From positions 1-64,000 of the forward strand of contig ONMU01000016.1 in NCBI GenBank assembly GCA_900319035.1: 64,000 nt of DNA, in the 5' to 3' direction. Of this stretch, positions 18,476-27,168 are shown one piece after another; the stretch's first letter is position 1; the number at the start of each line of letters is the position of its first letter. Origin of the DNA: an uncultured Bacteroidales bacterium. GTDB taxonomy: Bacteria; Bacteroidota; Bacteroidia; Bacteroidales; Paludibacteraceae. Under the pieces are notes generated by a model. The model was not told where the DNA came from, made no database searches, and was given only the letters and a program-made list of their open reading frames with translations. The translations under genes were made by a program, and so were the position numbers.

Positions 18476-20162
18476 TATCCTTTCGCCCTTAGCCACAAGC
18501 CTTTCGCCGTTATACGCGCAAGACGCTCAGTATCAAGACATTCACTACACGTTGGATGACATCCGTCTGACAGCAGAAGTGGCGTCAAACCCAAAAGTGT
18601 CCGGGGAGTTATTCATTCCCGAGACCATTACGGTGGGGCAAAACACATATACTGTCACCGCTATCGGGGACAAAGCGTTCAAGGGCTGCAAAGCACTCAC
18701 CGCAGTAGTATTGCCCAAGACCTTGGAACGCGTGTACCGCTCTGCTTTTGACGGAACGGGTATCATGCTCAATAAGGAGAATTGGTCGGAAGGTTGCCTG
18801 TGGTTAGATAGCATCCTTATTGCTACGGACAAGACGATCAAACCGCGTTTTGTAGTGCCTGTCAGCACGCGTCTGATAGCTGCCGGCGCTTTTCAGGGCA
18901 ATAAAGTGATCACCCGTGTGGATCTGCCGGACGGGCTGAAACGCATTGACCATGAGACGTTCCGAGATTGCAAGAACCTGCAGAAAGTGGTCATTCCTCT
19001 TTCCGTCACTTCCATAGGTGAGGAGGTCTTCACCGGAAGCGGCATCTATGCCAATGAGAACAAATGGAAGAAAGGAGCACTGATCCTCGATGACTGTCTG
19101 GTTGCGACCAATAACACGCTGCCTGCGAAATACATCTTCAAGAACAAGATCCCTATTCGTCTGATTGCCGAGCGTGCATTTGCAAATCGCAAGAACCTGC
19201 AAACGGTGACTATCCCTGCGTCCGTAACCGCTATCCCGACTGCCGCTTTCTATAACTGCGAGAATCTGGTGGATGTCACTATTCCTGCGACTATTCGCGA
19301 GGTCGGCAATTTCGCTTTCTATAACTGCGGCTTGCTCAAGTCGGCTACCCTTCCGAGCGAACTCCAATACCTCGGTATGGGTGTGTTCTACGGCTGTGTC
19401 AACCTCAAGGAACAAGTGCTGAGCAACCATCTGGAAGCTATCGGACAGGCGACGTTCTTCATGTGCCGTGCTATCAAACAGCTGACTTTGCCAAACCACC
19501 TCAAACGTATCGGAAACGGAGCTTTTGCCGGATGTTCATCCTTAGAGGCTATCGACCTGCCTCAGACGCTTGAGTTCATGGGCGAACAGGCTTTTGCAGG
19601 GTGTGCTGCGTTGCGTAAGGTAGTGATTCCTGTCGGAGTCAATTCGCTTCCAAAACAGGCTTTCCAAGGCTGCTCTCATCTCTATCGAATTGACCTGCCG
19701 GACGGGCTGTATGCTATCGGAGAAGAAGCACTCGACGGATGTATTGCGTTGGAGAAGATCAATATCCCCCGCTCTACTTTCCGTATCGGAGTACGCGCTT
19801 TTCATAACTGCCAGCAGTTACGGGGCATCGCTCTTGTGGATCACATCCATCTCATCGAGGAAGGCGCTTTCATGGAGTGCAAACTGTTAGAGGACATCAC
19901 CCTTCCTGCCTCGCTGCAGCAACTGGAGAAAGGCGCTTTTGCACAGTGCATCAGTCTGCGTACGCTTCGTCTGAACGCATCGCTCAAATCTATTGGAGAC
20001 GGTGCTTTCTGTCAATGCCGCAGCCTAAGAGAGGTACAATGGAACGACTCCTTGCAGACCATCGGAGCGGACGCTTTCTTGGAGTGTAAGAACCTCCGAG
20101 CTCCCGGCATCCCGTCGCACATCAGCGTCGGCAAAAACGCATTCAAAGGATGCAAAAACTAA
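18447..20162 (+). CDS. BspA-like leucine-rich repeat surface protein
   Basis: A secreted protein of about 570 aa made mostly of LRR_5 repeats of about 23 residues: IPxSVTxIGxxAFxxCxxLxxVxLP (for example TAIGDKAFKGCKALTAVVLP and AIGEEALDGCIALEKINIP). BspA-like proteins of this type mediate adhesion in oral and gut Bacteroidales. I prefer the ATG at 18447, which gives a compact signal peptide (MMRAVLVCVSILSPLATSLS) ending near YAQD. An upstream in-frame ATG at 18411 would lie 65 bp inside the lyase gene. The chosen start still overlaps that gene by 29 bp. No sorting tail is obvious; it ends in an AFKGCKN repeat. Confidence 0.85.
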   Translation: MMRAVLVCVSILSPLATSLSPLYAQDAQYQDIHYTLDDIRLTAEVASNPKVSGELFIPETITVGQNTYTVTAIGDKAFKGCKALTAVVLPKTLERVYRSAFDGTGIMLNKENWSEGCLWLDSILIATDKTIKPRFVVPVSTRLIAAGAFQGNKVITRVDLPDGLKRIDHETFRDCKNLQKVVIPLSVTSIGEEVFTGSGIYANENKWKKGALILDDCLVATNNTLPAKYIFKNKIPIRLIAERAFANRKNLQTVTIPASVTAIPTAAFYNCENLVDVTIPATIREVGNFAFYNCGLLKSATLPSELQYLGMGVFYGCVNLKEQVLSNHLEAIGQATFFMCRAIKQLTLPNHLKRIGNGAFAGCSSLEAIDLPQTLEFMGEQAFAGCAALRKVVIPVGVNSLPKQAFQGCSHLYRIDLPDGLYAIGEEALDGCIALEKINIPRSTFRIGVRAFHNCQQLRGIALVDHIHLIEEGAFMECKLLEDITLPASLQQLEKGAFAQCISLRTLRLNASLKSIGDGAFCQCRSLREVQWNDSLQTIGADAFLECKNLRAPGIPSHISVGKNAFKGCKN

Positions 20163-20209
20163 AACGTAAATATAAATAAACAGTATATTGGCTTAAAAAT
20201 TTCGTAACA

Positions 20210-21499
20210 ATGAATCGAGATGTAGAGATTTTTGACGTTATTCGCCGTGAGCGGGAACGTCAGACAAAAGGCATTGAGTTGATCGCAAGCGAGAATTTCG
20301 TGAGTGATCAAGTGATGGAAGCGATGGGTAGCGTGCTAACCAACAAATACGCAGAGGGCTATCCCGGACATCGCTATTATGGTGGATGCGAGGTGGTAGA
20401 TATTGCCGAGAATATCGCTCGTGACCGGTTGAAGAAACTATACAACGCAGAATATGTGAATGTTCAGCCTCACAGCGGTGCGCAAGCGAATATGGCTGTT
20501 TTTATGGCGTGTCTGCAAGCAGGTGATACCTTCATGGGCTTGAACCTGAGTCATGGTGGTCACCTGAGTCACGGTTCGGCTGTGAACTTCTCCGGTCTGA
20601 TGTTCAACGCTATAGGCTACGATTTGGATCCCGAGACAGGACGTGTGAACTACGATGATTTGGAGCTGAAAGCACGCACCCATAAGCCGAAACTGATCAT
20701 TGCCGGTGCGAGTGCTTATAGCCGAGAATGGGATTACGCACGTATCCGCCGCGTTGCGGATGAGATAGGTGCGCTCTTCATGGTCGATATGGCTCACCCT
20801 GCCGGTCTGATTGCTGCTGGTCTGCTCGAAAACCCATTGAAGTACGCACATATCGTAACCAGCACGACCCATAAGACCCTTCGTGGTCCGCGAGGAGGTG
20901 TCATTCTGATGGGTAAGGACTTCGATAATCCTTGGGGCAAGACCACTCCGAAAGGCGAGATCAAGAAGATGAGTGCTCTACTCGACTCTGCGGTCTTCCC
21001 GGGCACACAAGGCGGACCGTTGGAACACGTGATTGCAGCTAAAGCGGTTGCTTTTGGCGAGGCGTTGACGGAAGAGTTCAAACTCTATCAGCAGCAAGTC
21101 AAGAAGAATGCAGCCGTCATGGCACAAGCGTTCATCGATAAGGGCTATAAAGTGATCAGCGGCGGAACGGACAACCACTCCATGCTCATTGACCTGCGTA
21201 CCAAGTATCCGGAGTTGACCGGCAAAGTAGCCGAGCAAGCTTTGGTGAGCGCGGATATCACGACGAATAAGAATATGGTTCCGTACGACAGTCGCTCTGC
21301 GTTCCAGACCAGCGGTTTGCGTTTCGGAACTCCCGCTATCACCACGCGTGGCTTGAAGGAAGACAAGATGGAATGGATTGTGGAACTGATCGACCGCGTT
21401 CTGAGAGACGTGCAGACCAACGATGCTCAGCGTACCATTGAGGCGGTACGAGAGGAAGTGAATCGAGAGATGACTCAACATCCTTTGTTTGCATGGTAA
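20210..21499 (+). CDS. glyA: Serine hydroxymethyltransferase
   Basis: A PLP enzyme interconverting serine and glycine while charging tetrahydrofolate with a one-carbon unit. Full length at 429 aa. Visible motifs: [10 protein letters not shown] near the N-terminus, [28 protein letters not shown], the cofactor-binding [13 protein letters not shown], and the Schiff-base lysine in [14 protein letters not shown] near residue 225. [20 protein letters not shown] follows. It is the last gene of the plus-strand run, 47 bp after the BspA-like gene. No promoter of the extended type was seen in that gap. A strong terminator follows 25 bp downstream. Confidence 0.98.
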   Translation: MNRDVEIFDVIRRERERQTKGIELIASENFVSDQVMEAMGSVLTNKYAEGYPGHRYYGGCEVVDIAENIARDRLKKLYNAEYVNVQPHSGAQANMAVFMACLQAGDTFMGLNLSHGGHLSHGSAVNFSGLMFNAIGYDLDPETGRVNYDDLELKARTHKPKLIIAGASAYSREWDYARIRRVADEIGALFMVDMAHPAGLIAAGLLENPLKYAHIVTSTTHKTLRGPRGGVILMGKDFDNPWGKTTPKGEIKKMSALLDSAVFPGTQGGPLEHVIAAKAVAFGEALTEEFKLYQQQVKKNAAVMAQAFIDKGYKVISGGTDNHSMLIDLRTKYPELTGKVAEQALVSADITTNKNMVPYDSRSAFQTSGLRFGTPAITTRGLKEDKMEWIVELIDRVLRDVQTNDAQRTIEAVREEVNREMTQHPLFAW

Positions 21500-21523
21500 T
21501 CAAAAGGAATGGTAAAGAAAAGG

Positions 21524-21550
21524 AAAGGCAGCCGAGCGGCTGCCTTTCTT
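21524..21550. terminator. Bidirectional terminator between glyA and the AraC gene
   Basis: AAAGGCAGCC pairs with GGCTGCCTTT around a GAGC loop, followed by TCTT. The A-run on the other arm makes it usable from both convergent genes. Confidence 0.85.
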
Positions 21551-21568
21551 ATGTCTCTTGCTTAATTA

Positions 21569-22426
21569 TTACGCTTCCTTCATCTTACGGAAGTGATTCG
21601 GAGTCATACCGGTATGCTTCTTGGTATATTGGCAGAAGAAGCTGGCATTCGGGAACTCCATCACACGTGCTATCTCACGGATAGGTAATGTCGTCTTGCG
21701 CAGATAGTTCTTGAGCTCGGTAACCGTCACATCGGCAATCCATTCGCTGGCAGAACGGCCGCTACGCTCTTTGCAGATCTCGGACAGATACTTCGGCGTG
21801 ATATTGAGCTGCTTAGCAAACCATTGTACCTCTCTCATATGCGGATGCTCGCGCAGCAAATGTGTGAAGGCATGGAAGGTATAATCGCTCGAGTTCACCG
21901 ACTGACGCTCTACATCCAATTCACCCAACACCAAGGTCTTATCCAGATAATTGAGCAACTCCATGGTAGCGCCACGAGCAATCAACATCATTATCTGACG
22001 ACGATAATCAGATTGCTTATCCTGCAACTGGAGCTCCAATAAATGGAAATAAACGCGGCAGAACTCAATGGATATCTCGCTCAAATGGAATATAGGATGC
22101 GCCTTGAGGTACTCCTGTTTCTGCCACCAACGCGGTTCCACACGCATATGATCGAACATCAACTCCTCATACAGGGAAATCGGGATAGATACCTGCATGA
22201 ACTCAAAATCATCGGACCATTGGAACGGTCCCTTCTCCGTCGCATAAGGCACACGAATAAATACATCATTCGTGTCAATGCGAATCATCTCACCGCGATA
22301 GGAAACATCTATGTGCCCTTTGGTGCATAAAAGAACGGTCGTGGAGGTGTCAAAACGTGTGTCTCGGCACTTTTCAAAACCCTCCATCTCATTCGTTAGA
22401 AAAATAGAATCAGTAAATAAGGTCAT
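21569..22426 (-). CDS. AraC family transcriptional regulator
   Basis: A 285-aa DNA-binding regulator. The N-terminal 150 residues resemble the cupin-like ligand or dimerisation domain (TSTTVLLCTKGHIDVSYRG). The C-terminal 100 residues hold two helix-turn-helices: MREVQWFAKQLNITPKYLSEICKE and PIREIARVMEFPNASFFCQYTKK, followed by the family signature HTGMTPNHFRK. It is transcribed divergently from the DUF4837 lipoprotein gene with back-to-back promoters in a 124-bp gap, so regulation of that neighbour is possible but unproven. It converges on glyA. The effector is unknown. Confidence 0.92.
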   Translation of the reverse strand: MTLFTDSIFLTNEMEGFEKCRDTRFDTSTTVLLCTKGHIDVSYRGEMIRIDTNDVFIRVPYATEKGPFQWSDDFEFMQVSIPISLYEELMFDHMRVEPRWWQKQEYLKAHPIFHLSEISIEFCRVYFHLLELQLQDKQSDYRRQIMMLIARGATMELLNYLDKTLVLGELDVERQSVNSSDYTFHAFTHLLREHPHMREVQWFAKQLNITPKYLSEICKERSGRSASEWIADVTVTELKNYLRKTTLPIREIARVMEFPNASFFCQYTKKHTGMTPNHFRKMKEA

Positions 22427-22449
22427 GGCATCATTTGTTATTTCGGTGG

Positions 22450-22481
22450 CAAAGTTACAGATTTTTTTTTATATATGCAAA
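22450..22481 (-). promoter_or_regulatory. Promoter of the AraC regulator gene
   Basis: On the minus strand TTTG (22481-22478), 20 bp, then TAACTTTG (22457-22450), with the ATATA spacer word typical of this window. Confidence 0.75.
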
Positions 22482-22496
22482 TTTTTGGCAAAAATT

Positions 22497-22528
22497 TTTG
22501 CACATTTCGTTTTTTTTTACTAACTTTG
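22497..22528 (+). promoter_or_regulatory. Promoter of the DUF4837 lipoprotein gene
   Basis: TTTG (22497-22500), 20 bp, TAACTTTG (22521-22528) followed by CA; the start codon lies 22 bp downstream. It is back to back with the AraC promoter. Confidence 0.75.
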
Positions 22529-22550
22529 CACCCAAATTAAACACAAGATT

Positions 22551-23600
22551 ATGAAAAAGGGTTTATTTTTACTCATTTGTACGGCTGCTTTTCTCTGTGC
22601 ATGCACAAGCAGCCATGATCGCTTGCTGACCTCAGCAACCGGTAGTATTTATGAATGTTTGGTGGTCTCGCCAAATCGTACGGAAATCAAGGAGGCTGTC
22701 TGCGCTACCATGGGAGCTGATATGTATGGTTTGCCGCAAATGGAATCTACGTTTACCGTGACGCACGTGCCCACGGTCTCGTTTGATGATTTTCTCAAAT
22801 CGACGAGGAACATCCTCTTAGCGGATATCAACGAGCATAAGTACACGCAGGTCAAAGTGCTCAAGAGCCGCAATGTATGGTCTCAACCGCAGGCGATGAT
22901 CCGTATTCAAGCACCGAGTGACGAAGCCTTCTTAGCCTATTGGCAGACCAACGGAGAAGCGATCCGGGAGTGGTTTGTACAGGAGGAGTTAGCTCGTCAG
23001 CTCAGTTTCTATCGCGCCAACACCAATAAGGAAGCGCGCGCGATACTCAATAAACAAGGCTACGACATGCTCATTCCCGAGGACTTCATGCTCATCAAAA
23101 ATGAAGAGTTAAAAATCCCCAATGACCAAATGGTAAATGACAAAATAGTAAATGTCCTTTGGTGTTGCAACAACAAAGGTCCGATGCGTAAGGATGTGCT
23201 CGTTTACAGCTATCCGTACACTGCTCAGGAGCAGTTCAGCAACGAATCGATTGTTGCCATGCGCAATGAAGTGCTCGGTCGAATCGTTACGGCACAAGTG
23301 CCCGGTAGCCATATGGGCACAGAGTACAAACATTTTCCGCCGGTCAGCCGTTCTGTAGCGGCTTTGCGCGACTCTGTGGGAGGATTCTACGCGATAGAGA
23401 CTCGCGGTTTATGGAAGATGCTCGACGGAGAAGCGATGGGCGGTCCGTTTGTGAGCCTTACCCGTTTGGATCCTGTGAATGCACGCGTAGTGACCGCGGA
23501 AGCATTCCTTTTCGCTGCCGGTCAGAAGAAACGCAATGCCTTGCGCCAATTGGAAGCGATCCTCTACTCTTTCGAGACGCCGGATGAGCGCCAGAGGTAA
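22551..23600 (+). CDS. DUF4837 family lipoprotein
   Basis: A 349-aa predicted lipoprotein of unknown function, widespread in Bacteroidetes. The signal peptide MKKGLFLLICTAAFLCAC ends in a lipobox cysteine near residue 18. Two similar halves are suggested by YECLVVSP and VLVYSYPY-type segments. A short-repeat insert near residues 184-203 (NEELKIPNDQMVNDKIVN) separates them. The conserved late region MGTEYKHFPP through YAIETRGLWKMLDGEAMGGPFVSL is intact. Its last 37 bp overlap the tail of the convergent pnuC gene. Function unknown; probably periplasmic or outer-membrane anchored. Confidence 0.85.
   Translation: MKKGLFLLICTAAFLCACTSSHDRLLTSATGSIYECLVVSPNRTEIKEAVCATMGADMYGLPQMESTFTVTHVPTVSFDDFLKSTRNILLADINEHKYTQVKVLKSRNVWSQPQAMIRIQAPSDEAFLAYWQTNGEAIREWFVQEELARQLSFYRANTNKEARAILNKQGYDMLIPEDFMLIKNEELKIPNDQMVNDKIVNVLWCCNNKGPMRKDVLVYSYPYTAQEQFSNESIVAMRNEVLGRIVTAQVPGSHMGTEYKHFPPVSRSVAALRDSVGGFYAIETRGLWKMLDGEAMGGPFVSLTRLDPVNARVVTAEAFLFAAGQKKRNALRQLEAILYSFETPDERQR
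23101..23155 (+). repeat. In-frame AAATGACAAAATAG-type repeat in the DUF4837 gene
   Basis: Degenerate AATGAC/AAATGGTAAATGAC words encode an Asn-rich loop. The same words, on the other strand, form the leader of the fumarase gene at 42791-42831. Confidence 0.75.
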
Positions 23601-24235
23601 AGTCCGTACACGCAGTTAGCTGTCCAGAAGGCGTACTGCGCTGTCATACAGCCGTCTCCGGCTCGTACCCAAAGCACTACGCCCAACACATCGACAGCAA
23701 GCCACATCAACCAATGCTCGCGCAAACCGAGTATCATCAATACCTGCCCGACCATAGCAGGTATTGTTGTAAAGGCATCTAAATAGGGCTGCGTGTCATC
23801 CGTCCAATAGGACAAACCCCACCCTGTCAGCCATGAACCGACAATCGTAGCTATACTGATCAGCACGGTCTTCATAACAGGCAGGCAGCGGATAGTGAGT
23901 GTATGGTCGGTTTCGTCCAAATGCCGACGCCACACAAAGACACCATAGACCATCGTCAGCAGGTAATAGCTATTGATAGCTATACCCCCGTAAAAACGCT
24001 GTTGCACACAGAGCCATAAGTAAATACCCACTTGTCCGAAACCAAAGAGGTACATCCATATATTGCGCTGTGCAGTCAGCCACACGGAGCACACGCCCAG
24101 ACACCCACAGACAAAACTGAGTGTCGATTGATACACATCGAAATCGGGCAGATACCAAGTCACGGCAAAAACAACTGCCTGAATAAGCAGTCCCAACGAC
24201 ACAAAACAATAGTCAAACCACTTCGATTTCAGCAT
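23564..24235 (-). CDS. pnuC: PnuC-like nicotinamide riboside/vitamin transporter
   Basis: A membrane protein of about 223 aa with seven hydrophobic segments. Family features include WYLPDFDVYQSTLSFVCGCLGVCSVWLTAQRNIWMY, FGQVGIYLWLCVQQRFYGGIAINSYYLLTMVYGVFVWRR (matching the PnuC WxxW region) and PYLDAFTTIPAMVGQVLMILGLREHWLMWLAVDVLGVVLW. PnuC carriers move unphosphorylated NAD or thiamine precursors by facilitated diffusion. I use the ATG at 24235, 11 bp after the upstream stop; a longer frame would run into that gene. It is third in a minus-strand group led by an esterase. The exact vitamin is not determinable. Confidence 0.85.
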   Translation of the reverse strand: MLKSKWFDYCFVSLGLLIQAVVFAVTWYLPDFDVYQSTLSFVCGCLGVCSVWLTAQRNIWMYLFGFGQVGIYLWLCVQQRFYGGIAINSYYLLTMVYGVFVWRRHLDETDHTLTIRCLPVMKTVLISIATIVGSWLTGWGLSYWTDDTQPYLDAFTTIPAMVGQVLMILGLREHWLMWLAVDVLGVVLWVRAGDGCMTAQYAFWTANCVYGLYLWRSSGVSKE

Positions 24236-24246
24236 CTTGGATTCGT

Positions 24247-26073
24247 TTATTTCTTTTTGGAAGAACCGGTACGAATGAGCTCTTTGGGTTTCGCCTCCAT
24301 CTGAGGTAACGCCTTGTAATTCCACTCTTCCTCAAAATCCCAATTGGATTTGGTCTGCAACTTAGCCGGGAAATAATACACCGGTTCCGGCTGCCGTTTA
24401 TGCTCCCAGCTGCCTGTTGTCCAGAGACCGTCTCCGTTCTCATCGATATACAAACGCATATAATAGGTCTGCGGTTTGAGGTAACGGAAGAACGTACCTC
24501 CTTGCACAGCCGGCAGTTCGAGCACCGGTTCATCGCTGTTGTTCAACAGCTGAATACGCGCTTTGGGCAGGAAAGGATTCAACTTAACGCGAAGCGTAGC
24601 GTACTCTTCGGGATTCTTCACCTGCAATCCAAATTTCTCCGCTTTGTTAGGAGCTCCATATACATCGTGAAGCGCGGCACTATCTATCCTCAGCTCGTAT
24701 TTCTTACCTGCTCCGAGAGACGCGATCAGCGTAAGCTGCATAGGCAGCGTATCATAAGGAGCAATACGGAAAGCCACCGGTTTATAGATCGTATCTACCT
24801 GCTGGAACAAATGAATAGAATCCTTCACAATAGAGGCGATCGGTGTAGAACAGGTGATCCGCAGCGTGTCATATAACTCAAATCCTTGTTTGGCATTCGA
24901 TTTGAGATCGAGTTTACGGTTTTTATTCTTGCGATCCTGTACCATCTTCGCTTTGGCAGATAGCCTCGGTGCACGCCAAATCGCACGCAAGGTATCGGTA
25001 TACCATTCTACGTTATACAACGAATCCGTCCGGCGATACCGCGCCTCCAAGAAAATCGAGTCCTGAGCAATCGCGATGCTATCCGTGAGCCAAAGCGTAA
25101 TCGTATCGCGATGCTTCGTATAATGCATATGCATGTATGGCGTCGGATCAATCCATCCCGAATCGGAACGGGTGGAATCCGTTTCGGAGGGTCTCAAAGC
25201 TCGGAAGGAAGGCAGACTATCCGGCTCCGAAGAGAAGGAGAGGCGGAAATAATGAGCCTGTTCGCGCATCGAGCGCTGCAGATACAAACGTTGTTGCTGC
25301 GGTTCAAACAACCAAAGGATCAAATCAGCCGGACCGTATTCATAGCCCACCAACGTATCCCTTCCCAAGGAATCCTTATGGAAATGAGGATGTACTTCAG
25401 GCTTTAACAGCGAGTCAGAAAAAGCGAGTGCTTCGCCTACCGTCAGACGATAATCCCGGCTGATATCATTCACCGCATAGAGTTTATACGTACCACCCTG
25501 CATGTTCCCGATGCGGAAAGCACCCACGGAATCCGTACGACCAATACGCGTAAAAGGCATCTTCAGAAATGCCGAGTCATCCTTGTTCTCATGGATACCG
25601 ACGATGATGCCCTGCTGCGGATTCAGATTAGAGGCATCATACACCTTTCCCCGCACTTCCAAGGTATCGATCTGCGGTCCCGTGGAGAAAGCAAACGAGT
25701 AATTCGAGAACGGATTGCGCTCCCTATAATCGCAAATAGCGTTGCCAAAATCGAGGGTGTATGTGGTGTTGTCACGAAGCGAATCCGCAAACTGAACCAC
25801 CACTTTCTTTCCGCGCACCTTCACGTCAGGCGGACGCTGCTGAGGAGGGGACATCAGAAAATTCTGACTCACGTTATTCAGCTGCAGATATTCATTGAAA
25901 CTGATCTCAATACGGTTCCGGTTAAAATTAAGCGCACCGTTCTCCGGCTCCGAACGAACAGGCTGAGGTGCTAACGTGTCCCGAGGACCGCCCTGAGGAC
26001 CTATGCCTCGGTTCGCACAAGACACCAGTGCCAAAGAGGCAAGCAAGATATATATTTTCTTTCGCATGATCAT
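24247..26073 (-). CDS. Ig-like domain lipoprotein (SbsA/Big_5 N-terminal domain)
   Basis: A 608-aa predicted lipoprotein. A signal peptide with lipobox LALVSC is followed by a conserved Bacteroidetes start: NRGIGPQGGPRDTLAPQPVRSEPENGALNF. The first domain (IEISFNEYLQLNNVSQNFLMSPP ... YTLDFGNAICDYRERNP) is an SbsA-type Ig-like fold. A carboxypeptidase-regulatory-like domain follows (LEVRGKVYDASNLNPQQGIIVGIHE), then several beta-rich repeats. The C-terminus KELIRTGSSKKK is basic. Two starts are possible, 26073 and 26067 (MIM). It sits 15 bp downstream of the esterase gene. Function unknown; likely a periplasmic or outer-membrane scaffold. Confidence 0.85.
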   Translation of the reverse strand: MIMRKKIYILLASLALVSCANRGIGPQGGPRDTLAPQPVRSEPENGALNFNRNRIEISFNEYLQLNNVSQNFLMSPPQQRPPDVKVRGKKVVVQFADSLRDNTTYTLDFGNAICDYRERNPFSNYSFAFSTGPQIDTLEVRGKVYDASNLNPQQGIIVGIHENKDDSAFLKMPFTRIGRTDSVGAFRIGNMQGGTYKLYAVNDISRDYRLTVGEALAFSDSLLKPEVHPHFHKDSLGRDTLVGYEYGPADLILWLFEPQQQRLYLQRSMREQAHYFRLSFSSEPDSLPSFRALRPSETDSTRSDSGWIDPTPYMHMHYTKHRDTITLWLTDSIAIAQDSIFLEARYRRTDSLYNVEWYTDTLRAIWRAPRLSAKAKMVQDRKNKNRKLDLKSNAKQGFELYDTLRITCSTPIASIVKDSIHLFQQVDTIYKPVAFRIAPYDTLPMQLTLIASLGAGKKYELRIDSAALHDVYGAPNKAEKFGLQVKNPEEYATLRVKLNPFLPKARIQLLNNSDEPVLELPAVQGGTFFRYLKPQTYYMRLYIDENGDGLWTTGSWEHKRQPEPVYYFPAKLQTKSNWDFEEEWNYKALPQMEAKPKELIRTGSSKKK

Positions 26074-26088
26074 AAATTTCAGTAGCGC

Positions 26089-26838
26089 TTATCGGGAAAT
26101 GAGTTGGAGAAAACGACAGATATAATCCTGCCAATTAGGCCACTCATGTCCTCCTTCGGACTCATAATACGTATATTCCACGCCCTCGGCATCTAACCAA
26201 CGACGATATTCTTGCAAGGACTCGTACAAGAAATCATCCTTCCCTATTCCGATCCAGAAAAGCTGGTAGTTCTCCGGCGCATTATGCACAAAAGTAGCCG
26301 GAGAGAACATCCCGACATAAGCAAACTGCCCTTTGAGCACGCTGCTCACGCGCATCGTGTGATAGCCACCCATGGACAGACCCGCTACAGCACGCTCCGA
26401 AGGATCATGACTGATCCGGTAGCGATGCTCCGCTTCGTCCATAAAGCGAGCAAAGTTATTCTCCCATTCTCCCGTAGTCGCATTCGCTTTCTCTTCCTCG
26501 AAGGTCGGACGACTCGGACAGTTATCCGGCATGATCACCAGCCACTCCTTGATGGCTCCCTTACGCAACAGAGAATCCATGATAGGAATCAGCGCACCTT
26601 GCTCAATCCAATCATTCTCATTGCCATACATACCATGGTGTAGATAGAGCACCGGAAAACGCTCTGCCTCACGCTGCTCGTACTGCGCAGGCAGATACAC
26701 GCAGCATGGCACGCCCATCAGCGTATCACGCACCGCACTCCCTGCCACCAAGGACGATTGCGCCCTATCCATCGTCTCTGCCCATACACTCAAGCAGGAA
26801 AAGAGAATCCACAGAATCGATATAGTTATTCTTTTCAT
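26089..26838 (-). CDS. Secreted esterase of the alpha/beta hydrolase fold (esterase D/FrsA-like)
   Basis: A protein of about 249 aa with a signal peptide (MKRITISILWILFSCLSVWA). The catalytic elbow is AVAGLSMGGYHTM (GxSxG). The oxyanion-side region is VLYLHHGMYGNENDWIEQG, and the late His is in YESEGGHEWPNW. These are hallmarks of putative-esterase family PF00756, common as feruloyl or acetylxylan esterases and as enterochelin hydrolases. The ATG at 26838 is preferred over an in-frame TTG 18 bp upstream because it follows the mapped promoter by a typical leader and begins the signal peptide. It is the first gene of a three-gene group. Substrate unknown. Confidence 0.88.
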   Translation of the reverse strand: MKRITISILWILFSCLSVWAETMDRAQSSLVAGSAVRDTLMGVPCCVYLPAQYEQREAERFPVLYLHHGMYGNENDWIEQGALIPIMDSLLRKGAIKEWLVIMPDNCPSRPTFEEEKANATTGEWENNFARFMDEAEHRYRISHDPSERAVAGLSMGGYHTMRVSSVLKGQFAYVGMFSPATFVHNAPENYQLFWIGIGKDDFLYESLQEYRRWLDAEGVEYTYYESEGGHEWPNWQDYICRFLQLISR

Positions 26839-26866
26839 TCCGTTGTGTTTTTTCAACTTTGCGCTG

Positions 26867-26898
26867 CAAAGTTACTGCTTTTTTTTGACATACGCAAA
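26867..26898 (-). promoter_or_regulatory. Promoter of the esterase-lipoprotein-PnuC group
   Basis: On the minus strand TTTG (26898-26895), 20 bp, TAACTTTG (26874-26867) then CA. The extended spacer word CGTATGTCA is shared with the tRNA-Ser promoter. A short inverted repeat (ACTTTGC/GCAAAGT) overlaps the -7 element. Confidence 0.8.
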
Positions 26899-27013
26899 TT
26901 TTTATTCAATAATGTATATTTGAGCATACATTTTTGCGTGACAGACAAGACTCTATACATACTTTTCCTAATTCTTTCAAAAATGCGATTTTACGCACTA
27001 TTCTTAAAATAAA

Positions 27014-27102
27014 TTTTGCGCTCAGGGAACATTTTGCAAAAAAAAGATTTTGCGCTCAGGGAACATTTTGTTAAGATAAATTTTGCGCTCAGGGAACATT
27101 TT
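27014..27102 (+). repeat. Three 22-bp direct repeats upstream of the DUF4143 ATPase gene
   Basis: TTTTGCGCTCAGGGAAC followed by ATTTT occurs identically at 27014-27035, 27048-27069 and 27081-27102. Start-to-start distances are 34 and 33 bp, about three helical turns, so the copies lie on one face of the DNA. The last copy ends 12 bp before the -33 element. This looks like an array of operator sites. The stretch 26899-27013 before it is AT-rich with no gene. Confidence 0.92.
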
Positions 27103-27114
27103 TATTTGAAAATA

Positions 27115-27146
27115 TTTGCATATGTCAAGAAAAATCCGTACCTTTG
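27115..27146 (+). promoter_or_regulatory. Promoter of the DUF4143 ATPase gene
   Basis: TTTG (27115-27118), 20 bp, TACCTTTG (27139-27146) followed by CA, with the spacer word CATATGTCA. The start codon is 22 bp downstream. Confidence 0.8.
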
Positions 27147-27168
27147 CAGCAAATTTTAAAATTGCACT

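Noticed and set aside
27014..27102. Three 22-bp repeats as a small CRISPR
   Set aside because: The intervals are only 11-12 bp, AT-rich and similar to each other; they sit in a promoter.
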